A stretch of DNA of 64,000 nt from Notospermus geniculatus (Eukaryota; Nemertea; Pilidiophora; Heteronemertea; Lineidae): NCBI GenBank assembly GCA_002633025.1, contig NMRB01000976.1, positions 137,209 to 201,208 of the forward strand, given 5' to 3'. The notes under the pieces are model-generated. The model saw only the letters and a program-made list of their open reading frames with translations. It did no database searches and was not told the origin of the DNA. A program made the position numbers and the translations under genes. Numbering within the stretch: the stretch's first letter is position 1; the number at the start of each line of letters is the position of its first letter. This document shows, piece by piece, positions 1-12,267 of the stretch.

Positions 1-538
1 GTCCGGCGGCGGCGTGATAACGACCTCACCTCACCCCCCNCCCCCCCCTTGGCGAACAGTGCCCTCGCATTCAAAGCAACGCGTTGAGGACAGGGCTGAT
101 TGCTGAATGACCAATAGTGCACAACTATTCTGCCCCCTTTGTAACCCCCTCAGTGCCTTCCGCATGAAATGAGTCATTGCAACCATAGGTCAAAGACTTC
201 TGGCTTATTTGACATAAAAACACTGATTTCGGACGTGGTTTTTAGGAACAAATCTCACAGGAAAATGCCCCAGAACGCGTCACAGAGCATCTAGATTTTC
301 AAATTTTCCTGGGGGAGGCCCCCAGACCCCCGTCGGGACCTTCGGCCCACGCCAACGCGCGGATACAAACCCTAATCATTTTTTCATTGCATTTTCCTGC
401 ATCATGTACTTATCGTTCCATTTGTCGGTGCTGAAACCCCCTCCCCCCCCGTGGCCAAAATCCTAGATCCGCCCCTGGTATTGGAGCACAGTGCCGGTGG
501 CGCCGGCTGTCGACAGAAAGATGCAATACAGTGGTCCT
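1..538. repeat. Degenerate repeat-derived sequence, no gene
   Basis: No coding signal is visible. The stretch holds C-rich runs with one N at position 40, a GGGGGAGGCCCCCAGACCCC block near 311-330 and ATCCGCCCCTG near 466. The same GGGGGAGG-CCCCCAGAC block recurs just before the gap at 54238, so this looks like an old dispersed repeat. Confidence 0.45.
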
Positions 539-790
539 TTAATAACAGCAACAAGAACAACTATTTTGGTCAATTTTTACCCATTAATTTGAAACAATGT
601 TTTTTTTAGATGGTAGAAATGGTTGAAAAAAATTGATTCACTGTCTGTGTTTTCACAGTGGGTTGAAGACCACTTCAAACAAAAAGCCCCAATGCTTGGT
701 TTTGATTTTTTGATTCCAGATTAACAGCAAATGAAGCAAGAAGATTCTGTGATTTCTGGGTGGACTCATGCTCTGGAAGAGCCAAACAAC
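539..790 (+). pseudogene. Decayed copy of an exon-like segment, inverted mate at 2155-2405
   Basis: This stretch matches 2155-2405 in inverted orientation. In frame with the mate it reads from WVEDHFKQK to SGWTHALEE after a splice-acceptor-like TGTTTTCACAG. An in-frame TAA near 721 interrupts it, whereas the mate reads GAA there. I do not recognise the protein family. It could be a broken copy of a host exon or part of a transposon ORF. Confidence 0.4.
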
Positions 791-892
791 TCCTCACTAG
801 GCTTCCCTCCAAGTTGATTACCCAATTGTGGTAAGCCACAAACAGTTCAGCACAAAAATAATGCATTACTTACCATGGTCCGTGGAGATATA

Positions 893-1272
893 GCGTCCAA
901 TGGAAATACCTAGTATGTCACATTTTGTCGTTTTCGAGAAAAATGGGTTTATGTGGAATGACAACTTGGAAGAGTTTTGTTGTGGAAAACACTCCTAATT
1001 AAAAATATGTCATACAACATGATTAAATGCAATTTGCTATGTTTTACCTCTGATTTCATGCTAAATTTGCAAAGGTAAAAACGTAGTAAGTCACAATTCT
1101 GATGACTTAGACGTAAAAACCGAGTAAGTGCACCACTGTCTTTCCGAGACTTTGGCGAATATTTTGCAAACAAAAACTGTTTATTATGATGAAACAATAC
1201 CTAGTAAGTACGAATTTGGCCTTAACTCATCTTTTCCAAAAATGTGACTTACTAGGTATTTCCATTGGACGC
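893..1272. mobile_element. TA-flanked MITE, 380 bp
   Basis: The ends form an inverted repeat of about 34 bp beginning GCGTCCAATGGAAATACCTA. A TA dinucleotide flanks each end (891-892 and 1273-1274), fitting a Tc1/mariner-like target. Part of the terminal sequence (AATACCTAGTAAGT) recurs inside near 1197. No ORF of its own was seen. Confidence 0.8.
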
Positions 1273-1321
1273 TAGACCGATGTCCTCATGTCCAGCTCAA
1301 ACTGGCCTATTGTCACATTTT

Positions 1322-1975
1322 TAGCTCACCTGGAGTGAGCTCTTGTCGTGGGTCTGCGTCCGTCGTCCGTCGTCGTCGTCGTCGTCCGTTAGCAGGGAAC
1401 GTTTCGTAACCGCTGGAGCTATTGATCTGAAACTTGGTACATATATACCCCTAGGTCAGATGACCTATGACACTAAGTTTCTGTCCGATTCGACTCTTAG
1501 CTTTGCCACCAGGTGGCGGAAACCAAAAACACAAAAAGTGCAATAACTCCTGAACTAATGACTGGATCACCCCAAATCTTTACCATAGGTTTATCTAATG
1601 AGGGTACATTACATATGTAACGGGTTTTTGATTTGACCTACTTTTCAAGGTCACAGAGGGCAAAGTTCAAAATTAGTCATTTGGTGGCACATTTCGTAAC
1701 TGCTTGGGCTATTGACTTGAAACTTGGTACATATACACCCGTATGTGAGGTGACCTATGACACCACTTTTCGGTCCGATTAGATTCTCCGCTTGGCCACC
1801 AGGTGGCCAAAACCGAAGTTCTAAGTCCAGTAACTCCTGAACTGTAACTGGATTGTCTCCAAATTTTTATCAGGTGCATCTAATGAGGATACATGACCCT
1901 GACATTTTGATTTAACATTTGTCATTTGTTTTTCTGGTATGTTCACCCAGGTGAGCACATGGTCCATGGACCATT
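1322..1975 (+). repeat. AGCTCACC-family dispersed element, copy A
   Basis: It begins with a small hairpin (AGCTCACCTGGAGTGAGCT), then a GTC/GTCGTC microsatellite, then a body with GCCACCAGGTGGC blocks. It ends GTGAGCACATGGTCCATGG. Related copies lie at about 4089, 6418, 7361, 18797 and 31130. The serine-rich frame across the microsatellite is not a gene. Confidence 0.75.
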
Positions 1976-2154
1976 TCATTTCTCCTTTGATTCATGAATC
2001 ACAATTCATGTCTCCTCAGCTGATGTCAAAGACCAAATATTGATTCCCCATTACACAATTCTATAGTGCCATGAGTTTAGGCCTACATTTGTGTAAGCCC
2101 TTTTATATTATAAGGTCTACTGCAAGCCAAGCATAACACAGACAGAAATAGATT

Positions 2155-2405
2155 TGTTTTTGCTCTTCCAGAGCACGAGTCCACCCCGAAATCACACAAT
2201 CTTCTTGCTTCATTTCCTGTTCATCTGGGATCAAAAAATCAAAACCAAGCAGTGGGGCTTTTTGTTTGAAGTGGTCTTGAACCCACTGTGAAAACACAGA
2301 CAGTGAATCCTATTTTTTCCACCATTTCTAGCCATCTAAAAAAAACCATTGTTTCAAATTAATGGGTAACAGTTGACCAAAAGAATTTTTCTTGCTGCTG
2401 TTATC
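2155..2405 (-). other. Open exon-like segment, intact mate of 539-790
   Basis: On the minus strand an acceptor-like TGTTTTCACAG ends at 2286. An open frame follows, starting WVQDHFKQKAPLLGFDF and passing through ISGWTRALEEQ. The decayed copy at 539-790 keeps most of the residues but has a stop. Similarity between the copies falls off just after the ALEE residues, and no GT donor is seen there. The family is unknown, and a transposon origin is as likely as a host exon. Confidence 0.35.
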
Positions 2406-3140
2406 AATCCACATGAGATATAATATGTGCGAATTTGAAGCTAATCGAAATCACCGTCTCTGAGATACTTGTACACACTTTGTGCAGGTTAGTTTCTTAA
2501 GTGCTCATCCCCTTCACATCTAAGAATTATAAATTTTACATCTTGAACCTATTTCAGAGTCTTGAACAAATCCCTGTGCCGTGCCATACATCTGAAGCGA
2601 TCGACAATACAAAGAAGACTTTTCATTTAGCTACATTTACTTCCAATTCAGTGTGTTCCGTTTCATACATGTCTGCTATTCCGTTGGGGACCGCCATCTT
2701 GAAATCATGTGAAAGGAGGAAGCGTTTTCATTGGCCATCTGTTCTCAGCACGTATTTCAAGTAGCGCGCACGCGATGAAATTTTGGCCTCGCGAGGGGAA
2801 AAATATCAAACATGTTGAATAATTGACCTCAAGGCTTTGCAAGGCAGAAAAGTCACCGAAAACTACCCGCACACAGCGAGTTGTCTGCTGAGCAAACGGC
2901 CTCAACTGACTTTTCGCTCAGCAGATACCTCCAGTTTGCGGTAGGCTTAACACACTGTGAGGTAACCGCGCCTCCAGGATCTGAGCAGTGAACGAAGTAC
3001 ACGAAATACATTGTGCATGTAACCGGATACACCTAGGATCGATGGTGAATGAAGAGGGCTAACATTTGTGGAAAATTCAAAGTTTTGTCAGTATAGTTTC
3101 CATGAGGGACACTACAGTACTGTTCAGATTTATTCAGGTT
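2406..3140. other. No gene or element recognised
   Basis: Only short open frames occur and no splice-bounded coding exon was seen. No terminal repeats were found. Confidence 0.4.
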
Positions 3141-3501
3141 CACTCTTAGAAAAATCTTGTCACCGCAATTTGTCTGCGAATATTGACGAGATGCTTAGTC
3201 AGTCTGACGAGTTACGTCATTCATGACAGGATTTACTTGTCATGGCGAGTCGCACATCTATGTGACGAGTTCAGGTTGTCCAGTTGACAAGATCTCAGTT
3301 ATGGCGATAAGTTGCAGGTGGCAGGACATTATTGCGCATGCGCTTCCCTCACATTCATCGCTCAATTTCAATCGCTAAGCATGCTGTCACCATCGGTGCC
3401 TCATTAGGCTAGCTGCGTGGGTTAGATAGACCCTGTCAATTTAAGCATATGGCTGAGAACGAGTTCCAGCTTGTCGGTACGACGAGAATTTTTTTAGAGT
3501 G
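3141..3501. mobile_element. MITE with CACTCT termini, 361 bp
   Basis: The ends CACTCTTAGAAAAATCTTGTC and GACGAGAATTTTTTTAGAGTG form an imperfect inverted repeat. A second, longer copy sits at 5441-6004. The interior carries recurring GACGAGTT / TTGACAAG motifs. No ORF was found, and the target duplication is not clear. Confidence 0.7.
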
Positions 3502-4088
3502 TTGTGTTGGACCTTACACACAGCGATTTGCGAAACTATGGCAAAACAATAGGTCATTAAATTACAATGATCGGTGTGATCATAATATTATGAAAATTTG
3601 ATGCCTTGTAGTATTTATTGTCACTGTTGTGTGTGGTTGGGTTGTAGGCCGTGGTTAAAATCGGATAAAGTTGATTTTTCACGTCACATACAGGCTTACT
3701 CTTTTCATTGATATGCGTTAATTAACAGCTAATTACTAATTAAGGAGCAACTATTTTTGCGGGAACTTCGCATTTTCTGATAGTTCATACCACTAATTAC
3801 CTAAATCAAGTGGAGTTCTCCTGCCCCCAGAAAGTCACCACGAACTCAAAAACTAAGCCCCGCACAGATTTTGGCCCACGGCCTATTGGCCTAAATGGAG
3901 CTGGCAGTGACGATTTGACATTTGATTCTCGATTGAACATTAAAGAACCCTGTTGTTATGCACATGCGCATCCTTCGATTACGAGAGGTTCGTAGCGGTT
4001 GCTCCCTTCCACTTTGCAGATACAATAGAATATCGCTGCCATCCCATGCGTCCATGTTTGCTAAGGTGAATAGTCCACACACTCTTAA
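3502..4088. other. No gene recognised
   Basis: AT-rich intergenic or intronic sequence. Short frames have no splice context or recognisable similarity. Confidence 0.4.
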
Positions 4089-5440
4089 ATCAAATGGTCC
4101 ATGGACCATGTGCTCACCCGTTTGGACATAACAGTGCAATGACAGAGAGAGATACATGCCAGTTGAGCAATCTGGGTCAAGTCATTCCCAAGTTGCAGGA
4201 CGTCAATGATTTTTGGGTCATGCCATCTGGCGGTCATATTGGACGTCCGATCGGGCCAAAACTTCACATGCACATAAAGGTCATCTAGAGGGAGCCACAT
4301 AGCACATTTGAGCGCTCTGGGTCAAGTCGCTCCTGAGCTATAGCACATTTGATGATTTTCGGGTTACGCCATCTGACGGCCATATTGGAAATTTAACCAG
4401 GCCGAAATTTTACGTGCTTGTAAAGGTAATCTAGAGGGAGGTGAATTTCAAGTTTGAGCACTCTGCGTCAAGCCATTCCTGAGTTATAGCACTTGGATGA
4501 TTTTTAGGTTACGCCACCTGGTGGCCATATTGGATGTCCGATCGGGCCGAAACACGGTATTTTTGAAGGTACCCCTCTAATACACGTTTATGCAAGATAT
4601 GAAGATGCTCGGTGAAATAATGAAGAACTGCAGCCTGTTCGTTACTTCTGTAGAACTTTTACCTCTGTGACCTTGAAAAGTAGGTCAAATCAAAAACCCG
4701 TTATATACCGGTATGTTACGTATCCTAATTAAATTAGATACACCTATGACAAAAATTTGGAGATGATCCAGTCATTAGTTGAGGATCTTGAAAAATAGAA
4801 TTTTTGACATCTGCAGCCAACAAAGGAAGGCAGTTTGCTCACAGATACCACTAACTCCTTCTGACACAGACAGTCATCGACTGAGTTTATGTCATTGATT
4901 AATTATTGCTGATCAGATAAAATACTTCTGTGTGTTCAGCTTTATCTTATCTGTACTGATTCTTCATCATTCACCATGAGTGTCCCAGTTTTACTTTACC
5001 AAGCGGGCCGAAACTTGGTATTTTTAAGGTACCCCTCAAATGCATGTTTATGCAAGATATGAAGTCGCTCGGTGAAATAATGACAAACTGTGGCAGGTTC
5101 GTCACTTTTGTCGAACTTTGACCTCTGTGACCTTGAAAAGTAGGTCAAATCAAAAACCCGTTATATATATTATGTATCCTAATTAGATACACCTATGATA
5201 AAAATTTGGAGATGATCCAGTCATTAGTTCAGGAGTTATTGCACTTTTTGTGTTTTTGGTTTTGGCCACCTGGAGGCCAAGCCAAGAATCGAATCGGACG
5301 GAAACTTGGTGTCATACGTCATCTGACCTAGGGGTATATATGTACCAAGTTTCAGATCAATAGCTGCTGTTACGAAACGTGCCCTGCTAACGGACGACGA
5401 CGACGGACGCTGCACCACGACAAAAGCGCACGGGTGAGCT
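4089..5440 (-). repeat. AGCTCACC-family element, copy B
   Basis: It begins at the palindrome ATGGTCCATGGACCAT and ends GGTGAGCTAAAAATT, the reverse of copy A. The interior repeats modules such as the CCACCTGGTGGCC block and TGTGACCTTGAAAAGTAGG. Two tandem partial units appear to be joined. At its right end it runs straight into the MITE copy at 5441. Confidence 0.7.
5119..5133 (-). promoter_or_regulatory. DR3-like nuclear-receptor motif inside repeat
   Basis: The minus strand reads AGGTCA-CAG-AGGTCA, two direct half-sites spaced by three bases. It sits at the same place in other copies of this repeat. Function is inference only. Confidence 0.35.
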
Positions 5441-6004
5441 AAAAATTCTTGTCACCGCAACTCGTCTGCGAATATTGACGAGTTGCTTTAGTCAATCTGA
5501 AGAGTTACGTCATTCATGACACGATTTACTTGTCATGGCGAGTCTTACATTTGTGTGACGAGTTCAGTTTGTCCAGTTGACAAGATCTCTTGTTATGACG
5601 ATAAGTTGCAGGTGGCAGGACATTATTGCGCATGCGCTTCCCTCACATCCATTGCTCAATTTCAAACGCTAAGCATGCTGTCACCACCGTTGCCTCATTA
5701 GCCGCGCGGGTTTAGGGGTTATGTCTAGTACATGTAGTTTGTATGTTTCACAGGGTTTGGTAGGGTTTTTCTGTCATATGTACCTGTTGTTAGTACTTGT
5801 AACTACCGTATAACAGTCTCTTGGCGCATAGTTTTTAATTTTTGTTTAGCCTGAATAAGACGTATTTGTTTAAATGATAAGATATCTCTTTTCCGACGAT
5901 GACAAGTTTCAAACTTGTCAATTGACAAGATAGACCTGTCAATTTAAGCATATGGCTGAGAACGAGGTGCAGCTTGTCAGTACGACAAGAAAGTCTTTAG
6001 AGTG
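5441..6004. mobile_element. Second copy of the CACTCT MITE, with an insertion
   Basis: About 5447-5711 and 5930-6004 match 3147-3501. About 220 bp of unrelated sequence (5712-5930) is inserted. The left terminal CACTCT is missing, because the element starts directly at the end of the preceding AGCTCACC element. Confidence 0.65.
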
Positions 6005-6417
6005 CAAGGACTTTGCACGTGTGGGACTGTGATGTTGCCAGTCGGAAAATTTGGCAACTCCCAAACCCGTCTGTGCGTTTTGCAAGCGGAAAACGCACAA
6101 AAAACGAACCAAAATGACCGTCTGTGGTGACCTGGATTGACAAGAGGAAGTAGTCAAGCGCGGACCTGCTGTGGAAGTTGGCTGCCTTGGTCAATGCGCT
6201 ATGACGAAGGGAGCGAGCCCCAAGAATCTCCGATATTCGAAGGATGTCACAACGGTCAGACGAGCACATTGGTAAACCCACACATTACATTTACACGCCT
6301 TAGGCTCCACCGACCCACCGGCCCCCTGTAAAACCCGATTAACAGGGGTCGAGATAAGAGAATTCAGATGTTTTCACTGCACAGCCCCATTGTTTTCCTT
6401 CTCTGCCAAATTTATGA
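6005..6417. other. No gene recognised
   Basis: Overlapping short frames on both strands only. There is no splice-bounded exon and no terminal repeat. Confidence 0.4.
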
Positions 6418-7083
6418 AAAATGGTCCATGGACCATGTGCTCACCTGGGTGAACGTGCCAGAAAAACAAATGACAAATGTTACATGTAAATCGAAATGTT
6501 CCAGGGTCATGTATCCTCATTAGATGCACCTGATAAATATTTGGAGGCAATCCAGTTACAGTTCAGGAGTTACTGGACTTTGAGCTTTGGTTTTGGCCAC
6601 CTAGTGGCGAACCGAAGAATCAAATCGCACTGAAAAGTGGTGTCAGGTCACCTGACATAGGGATGTATATGTACAAAGTTTCAAGTCAATAGCCCAAGCA
6701 GTTCCCGAAACACGCACCACGTGACAAAATTTTGAACTTTTATCTCTGTGACCTTGAAAAGCCAGTCAAATCAAAAACCCCTTACTTACGTCATGCATCC
6801 TCATTAAAAGCATCAGTGATAAAAATTGGAAGAGGATCCAGTCATTAGTTCATGAGTTATTGCACTTTTTGTGTTTTTGGTTTCCGCCACCTGGTGGCCA
6901 AGCTAAGAGTCAAATCGGACCGAAACTTGGTGTCATAGGTCATCTGACCTAGGGGTATATATGTACCAAATTTCAGGTCAATAGCACCTGCGGTTAGGAA
7001 ACGTGCCACTTAAAGGCAAAATTTTGAACTTTGACCTCTGTGACCTTGAAAAGTAGGTCAAATCAAAAACCCGTAATATATGA
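6418..7083 (-). repeat. AGCTCACC-family element, copy C (truncated)
   Basis: It starts at ATGGTCCATGGACCATGTGC and follows copy A in reverse order. It stops within the body near 7083 without the GTC microsatellite and hairpin end. A perfect DR3-like motif lies at 7032-7046. Confidence 0.65.
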
Positions 7084-7237
7084 GCTATAAAAACTGGAAA
7101 AAGGTCGACGCATTATCAAGACGTTATCCAGTTGAACAGAAAATTCTTTGTTATATCAAAAACGAAGTGGTTATTTGCACAGCTAACTGGTGTGTTGCAC
7201 GTTCAGCTAATTAATATTCATGCCCACCGATAAGCAT

Positions 7238-7358
7238 GTCTCGGTAGCTCAATCGGTTAGAGCGTTCGCCTTATACACCGCAGGTCTCCGGTTCGACTCC
7301 CAACTGGAGCGATTTTTTTTCGCCGCTTTTCCTGTCTTTTTTTCTTTTCCTGCCTTTT
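7238..7358 (+). repeat. tRNA-derived SINE, copy 1
   Basis: The head has an A box (TAGCTCAATCGG) and a B box (GGTTCGACTCC), followed by a T-rich tail with GCTTTTCCTGT. The T stem does not pair properly, so it is not a working tRNA. A second copy with the same tail lies at 14104. Confidence 0.7.
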
Positions 7359-7360
7359 TT

Positions 7361-8580
7361 AGCTCACCTCTATGAGGTGAGCTTCTCTCATGGTGTGTCG
7401 TCCGTCGTCCGTCGTCGTCGTCGTCCGTCGTCCGTCGTCATTAACATGGGTGGCACGTTTCTAAACCGCTTGGGTTAGAAACTTGAAATTTGGTGTACAG
7501 GTAGCCTATGGTAAAAACTATCTCTGGACCGAAACTTAGCGCTGCTGCTTATACACTCTGGCCTGTAGGGGGCGCTTTGTGAAAACCTTCTTTGGGCCGT
7601 ATCTCCTGAACGCTGTTAGCTAGAACCACGAAACTTTTATGGTGGGTTCCTCTGATGAGACTACATCACATAAATCCCGGGTTTTTGATTTGACCTACTT
7701 TTCAAGGTCACAGAGGTCAAAGTTCAAAATTCACTGTTTGGTGGCACATTTCATGGCTATTTGACATAGAGCGTTGTGATTTGGTGTGAAGATATATCTA
7801 GGCACCCTGCACAAATGCACCAAATTTCAACCCGATCGGACTTCAAATATGGCCGCCAGGAAGCCATCTTGAAAAATGGACTTTGACCCACATTTTATAA
7901 ATAGGAGTAGGTAGGATGTTTTAACGTTGTCAAAATATGTATCTAGGTACCATATAAGTATATGGTAAATTTCAGTGAGATTCGACGTCACATATGGCCG
8001 CCAGGGAGCCATCTTGAAAAATGGACTTTCGGCCCACACCTCATAAATAGGGGTAGCTAGGATGCTTTAACCGTGCCTAAATATGTGTCTTGGTACCGTC
8101 TAGTTATATGCCAAATTTCGGTTCGATTGGACTTCAACATGGCTGCCAGGCGGCCATCTTGAAAAATTGACTTTGGCCATATCTCATCGATAGTAAATGT
8201 TACGATGTTTCAATGTTGTCTAAATATCTATGCAAGTATCCTGTACATTCCTGCTAAAATTTCAGTCGCAACGAACGTCACGTGTGGCCACCAGGTGGCC
8301 ATCTTGAAAAATAGAATTTTTGACATCTGTGACCTAGACAGGAAAGCAGTTTGTTCACAAATACCACTTGTATTCATTGTATTCAGAAATTGTACTCCTT
8401 CTGGACGTGCCATCACCTGAGTTTATGTCATTGACTGATAATACTGATCACGTCATAAAATACTTGGTGTGTTCAGCTTTAACTTTTCTGTACTGATCCT
8501 CAACATTGACCATGAGAGTCACAGTTTCACACTTGATGGAGACTTATCACAGAGGTGAGCACAATGGCCCTGGCCATTTC
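7361..8580 (+). repeat. AGCTCACC-family element, copy D
   Basis: It opens with the hairpin AGCTCACCTCTATGAGGTGA, then GTC-rich microsatellite. The body repeats GGCCGCCAGG-x-GCCATCTTGAAAAATGG units. It ends at GGTGAGCACAATGGCC. A perfect DR3-like AGGTCACAGAGGTCA lies at 7705-7719. It starts right after the SINE at 7238. Confidence 0.7.
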
Positions 8581-9809
8581 ATTTCTTTTGGCTTTTTTTT
8601 TGTTTACCGAAAGTACTCGGAGTCCACCGAACGGCCCAGAGAAAAAATTAGCGGACGGGACGTAGTCCTTGTTAGGCAATTTTAGTGGGCAATTTTCAGG
8701 GTGTTTGTGTCATCCAGGAAAATTAGGAAATTAGAATGAATAATCTACTTGGCAAACATGTTTGCTAGAAACCCGGCCGCAGAAAAAAATGACGTGGAGG
8801 GGGACTGCGAAACAAAGCGATTAGAAGGCCCTGGCGATGATGAGCAGCAAGATTTTATCAAGTTCGTTGCCTGCCGAGCTCACGCCTTTCGACAAGCACA
8901 TAAGCTTCCGCCGTCATACAGTATGACAGATTATAGGTCCAGATGACCCTAATCAGGGCTAGGCCTAATTACTGCGTGGTGTGCACAATGAAAAGACCTA
9001 TACGACCCTAACCCAAATTAGGGTTATGATTCGACAATAGGCTACCTGCCCTTTCCGTCAAGTGTAATTACAGAGGGTCAGAGGTGGTGACAAAATGTTT
9101 GAAGGGTGGTACCCTGGGCAGATTACATGTAGGTCAAAAACATCTCGCCATGCACATAAGGGCACTTGCCCATTAAAAAAACGCCGATCTATTGAGCTAA
9201 AAATGAACAGGTTTGTGTCTTTACCAAAAGAATAAATTGGATTTGGTAACCCCCCACGCCAGCAATGAAGCACCACCATGCTGTTTATAATCACAGCTTT
9301 CTATCCAAGACAATTCCCGTCCTTATTTCTACAGCGAAAGTAGGCGGAGTCTGTTATTATACAATAGGCGGAGTCTGCTGTGCACATAAGAAAATCCGTA
9401 CGTACTGGACGCACAGCAGCTGTGCCTCCAAGAGCTATAACCTGCCTTGCATACACAGCTGCTGTGCAAATAAACCCGGCCTATCAAAAAACTCTTTTAA
9501 GTTTTCGAACTAACGCTTAAAAATGATTTTACAACGTTAAGTTTTTAGCACATTTGGGCCGTAACGGTAACCACTCTGCATTCTCCCTTGCCTTGCACTT
9601 ATATCTGCACAGCTGTAGAAGTTTTGGAATGGCTCACTTACAGCTGTGGGGTGCAAGGTGCGGTGGGGCTAGTGGCACAGATAAGACCTGATGATGTAAG
9701 AGTCATAATGGGAAGGCTGTATTTCTGCAACAAATTTGCTGTGGGGTCGTAAATCTAATGCATACATGAAAAGTGCAATGCACGTACATGAAAAGTGCAA
9801 TGTACTTAC
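8581..9809. other. Intergenic or intronic, no gene supported
   Basis: A 63-codon frame (ATG at 8758 to 8946, plus strand) has no recognised similarity and no splice context. Short CCCTAA-like words occur near 8945-9020. Around 9350-9470 there are repeated CACAGCTGCTGTGCA-type words. If the receptor gene continues, later exons would lie here or beyond the left edge, but none was identified. Confidence 0.35.
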
Positions 9810-9998
9810 GAATTGGCTGTCACATTTTTCATACTTCATCACTGCCGGGTCGTCCCCTTCGTTGATTTCACCCTCCGGCACAGGAGATATCCTACCAATG
9901 TAACTGCTGGCATAATATCTGAACCCGTCTTTGAATGTGAGTCCACTATCTCCAACTGCAATGTTCAGCGTTGGCTCGTATGTTTTGGGTTTCCTGGA
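9810..9998 (-). CDS. Receptor ectodomain gene, exon 7
   Basis: A 189-base exon (63 codons, phase 0 at both ends) lies between the acceptor CTTTCTTGACAG and the strong donor GTAAGT. It begins SRKPKTYEPTLNIAVGDSG and ends KYEKCDSQF. It follows exon 6 without a phase conflict and forms codons 410-472 of the assembled reading frame. In membrane guanylyl cyclases this part of the ectodomain lies shortly before the transmembrane helix, but no helix is seen here. Missing exons between this and exon 6 cannot be excluded. Confidence 0.6.
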
Positions 9999-11664
9999 CT
10001 GTCAAGAAAGGAAACGTTTTGCTGAGTGGCAGAATTCTCTTGGTAACATAAGTATATACATGTAGGTTTCCCACGTGACGTCACATCTCAAAATGTCCGC
10101 CATTTTGGCCGTCAAATGACGCAATGTCACAGCATCAACACAGCGTTCAGCACGCAGTTTTAACGTTGTCGGCAGTCATCGGCCTCTTCTACAGCAAGCC
10201 GTATGGACGATTCGCTTTGTTTTCAACACGGTTTTCACACCAGACCAACTACTCATGCTTAGAACTGTGAGAGGTAAAGTGATTTGTTGAGTTCTATGCT
10301 CCCAGTGGTCTGTACAGGCCGCTAAACGTTTGAACCGAGAACAAGATGGCAACCTCCACGGCTTCATTTTGACGGCCAAGATGGCAGCAGTGTGACCTCA
10401 GTGGGATTCCTCTATAGAGGTTATGCACGTGATGTCACTTCCTGTTTAGCCCTTAATTATGCCGCCATATTGGATGGAAGGTTTATTAGAAATTACTGAA
10501 GTCAATGAGACCAAAAGCAAAATATCTTGTTGACTATTTCTGAAATCATTCCAACCTTATAGTGTATATACTGAAGAATAAAACCACATCTTATCCCAAA
10601 ATTTTGCATATGTAATACCAAGAATAAGTACCAAGAATGTACAGCTCAATAATCAAGCAAAAGGGTGGGCATTAAGTTACTTTTTCTGATAATAGAGGGC
10701 GTACGGTAATTATAGACCTTCTAATTAAATAACCAATGTTTAGATTTAACGGTTGTTGACTGAATTGTATTATTTAGAATATCATCAATATTCTTATGTA
10801 AATTTACAGACATATTACTGGCATACATTTCTTTTAAAATTTTGATGAAACCATGGATTTGTTGTATAGGTCAGAGTGCCTGACCCTGAGATCAAGTACA
10901 ATATCAATTTGTCGAAAATATGGTCCACTCAAAACTGCTGTGTAGCTCGGTTATTTCTGAGTGTATATAACTATGGACCTGCAATTTGTAGTGGAGTTGC
11001 CAAACATCCCTATCTCATTGCCTGTAAAATTTCAAAGTTACACGTGCAATAGTTTTTGAATTATTTTAGTTTTAAAAGTGTTACCGTTTTTTCTGCCCCA
11101 CCCGATATATTCTTGGTAATACCGGTACTTGTTTATCAGGCGCGGCAATTAGCAATTCACACCTTTTCTAATACATTAGTAAAATGTAACGTTTCCCTCC
11201 AGACCCATCGCTAATTATACATGAATGAGCTAATTATGCAAGGATTATGACGTAAGTGCATAGCCGCTATACATCAATGAGTTCGCCAGACTGATTAATA
11301 AACACAGTTGTGAATGTCGTCAGTCACAACGAGTGAAGATTTTTCACCGACACGTGCACTTTGTTTCCAGGTGTTCTCTGCCAGTGTTTCTGTGGGTAAG
11401 TGTGTCCCCGTGTCTAACTGCTGCAATGTTCATTTCGCGCTCTCCTGGTTTATTCGTATTCAGATTAATACATTTCTAGAATATGCATTCATTCCTTTGC
11501 TTCTGATTTTTTCCACATCATTCAGAATCAGACAATTACCAGATGGATATCGTTCATACAGTTTAACATAGCCATTTTGTCCTTACAATTAAAATGTTTG
11601 TATCGGATTTGCACAAAAAATGAGAACCCTTAATATAGACTTATTCAAAACATATTAGCCGTGG
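9999..11664. other. Intron of the receptor gene (left part)
   Basis: No exon was recognised. A CGTGACGTCAC palindrome is near 10075. The part from 10075 to 10385 has CCGCCATTTTGGCCGTCAAATG and, at its other end, TTTTGACGGCCAAGATGG, suggesting an old element with inverted ends. Confidence 0.4.
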
Positions 11665-12215
11665 TTACACTACATAGAAATCCCCGGGTTTTTTGACACC
11701 CGGGTCTAGCCCGGCTCTGAAAAATCCCTACTGAGGCCCGGTGCCCGTCAACACTACTCAAATTTTGTGACAGGGACCTAAATTAAAGCGAATGGCTCGC
11801 GGGGTTTGTTTACATTTTTGGTGGTACCTTCCATAGAGAGTGAATCTAGCCTCCAGGCAAAGCCGTGCTCCAGCTATATGCAACACCTGTGCAAATATGC
11901 GACTGGGGACGAGGTTCCATTAAAAATTTGTTAAAATGGGTTAATGACGTTTTCAAATTCACTAGGTCAAGATGTACATTTTGTACTATTCCCATTGATT
12001 TTGAAGCGGCAGATTTTGCAGAATACGCCTCCAAAGTTTGGCTGTCTAATGCATTTCCCATTAAACTAAAATCCTTCTTCCACAACAAACCCCGCGAGCC
12101 ATTCGCTTTAAGACCTCCAAAAACCGTTCGAGCTCGGAGGGGATTATTACACCGCGTTTTTAACAGGTGTGGACAGAAAAACCCGGGTTCGACACGGGTT
12201 TTTTATGTAGTGTAA
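11665..12215. mobile_element. Inverted-repeat element with TTACACTACATA ends, 551 bp
   Basis: The ends TTACACTACATAGAAA and TTTTATGTAGTGTAA are inverted. CCCGGGT blocks and a second inverted pair (AAAGCGAATGGCTCGCGGGG near 11786 and its complement near 12085) extend the arms. About 270 bp in the centre is not inverted and is open on both strands, so it may be captured sequence. No clear target duplication was found. Confidence 0.65.
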
Positions 12216-12267
12216 CGAGGGCTTATATTGCTTCACTTTCACATTTTACACCATCCATCTAATATCT

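Noticed and set aside
1343-1546. Serine-rich frame over GTC repeats
   Set aside because: It lies in the microsatellite of a dispersed repeat and recurs inverted at 5236-5418.
7238-7310. Functional tRNA gene
   Set aside because: The T and acceptor stems do not pair, and a second copy with the same tail shows it is a SINE.
8758-8946. Small plus-strand gene (63 codons)
   Set aside because: No similarity and no splice or promoter context.
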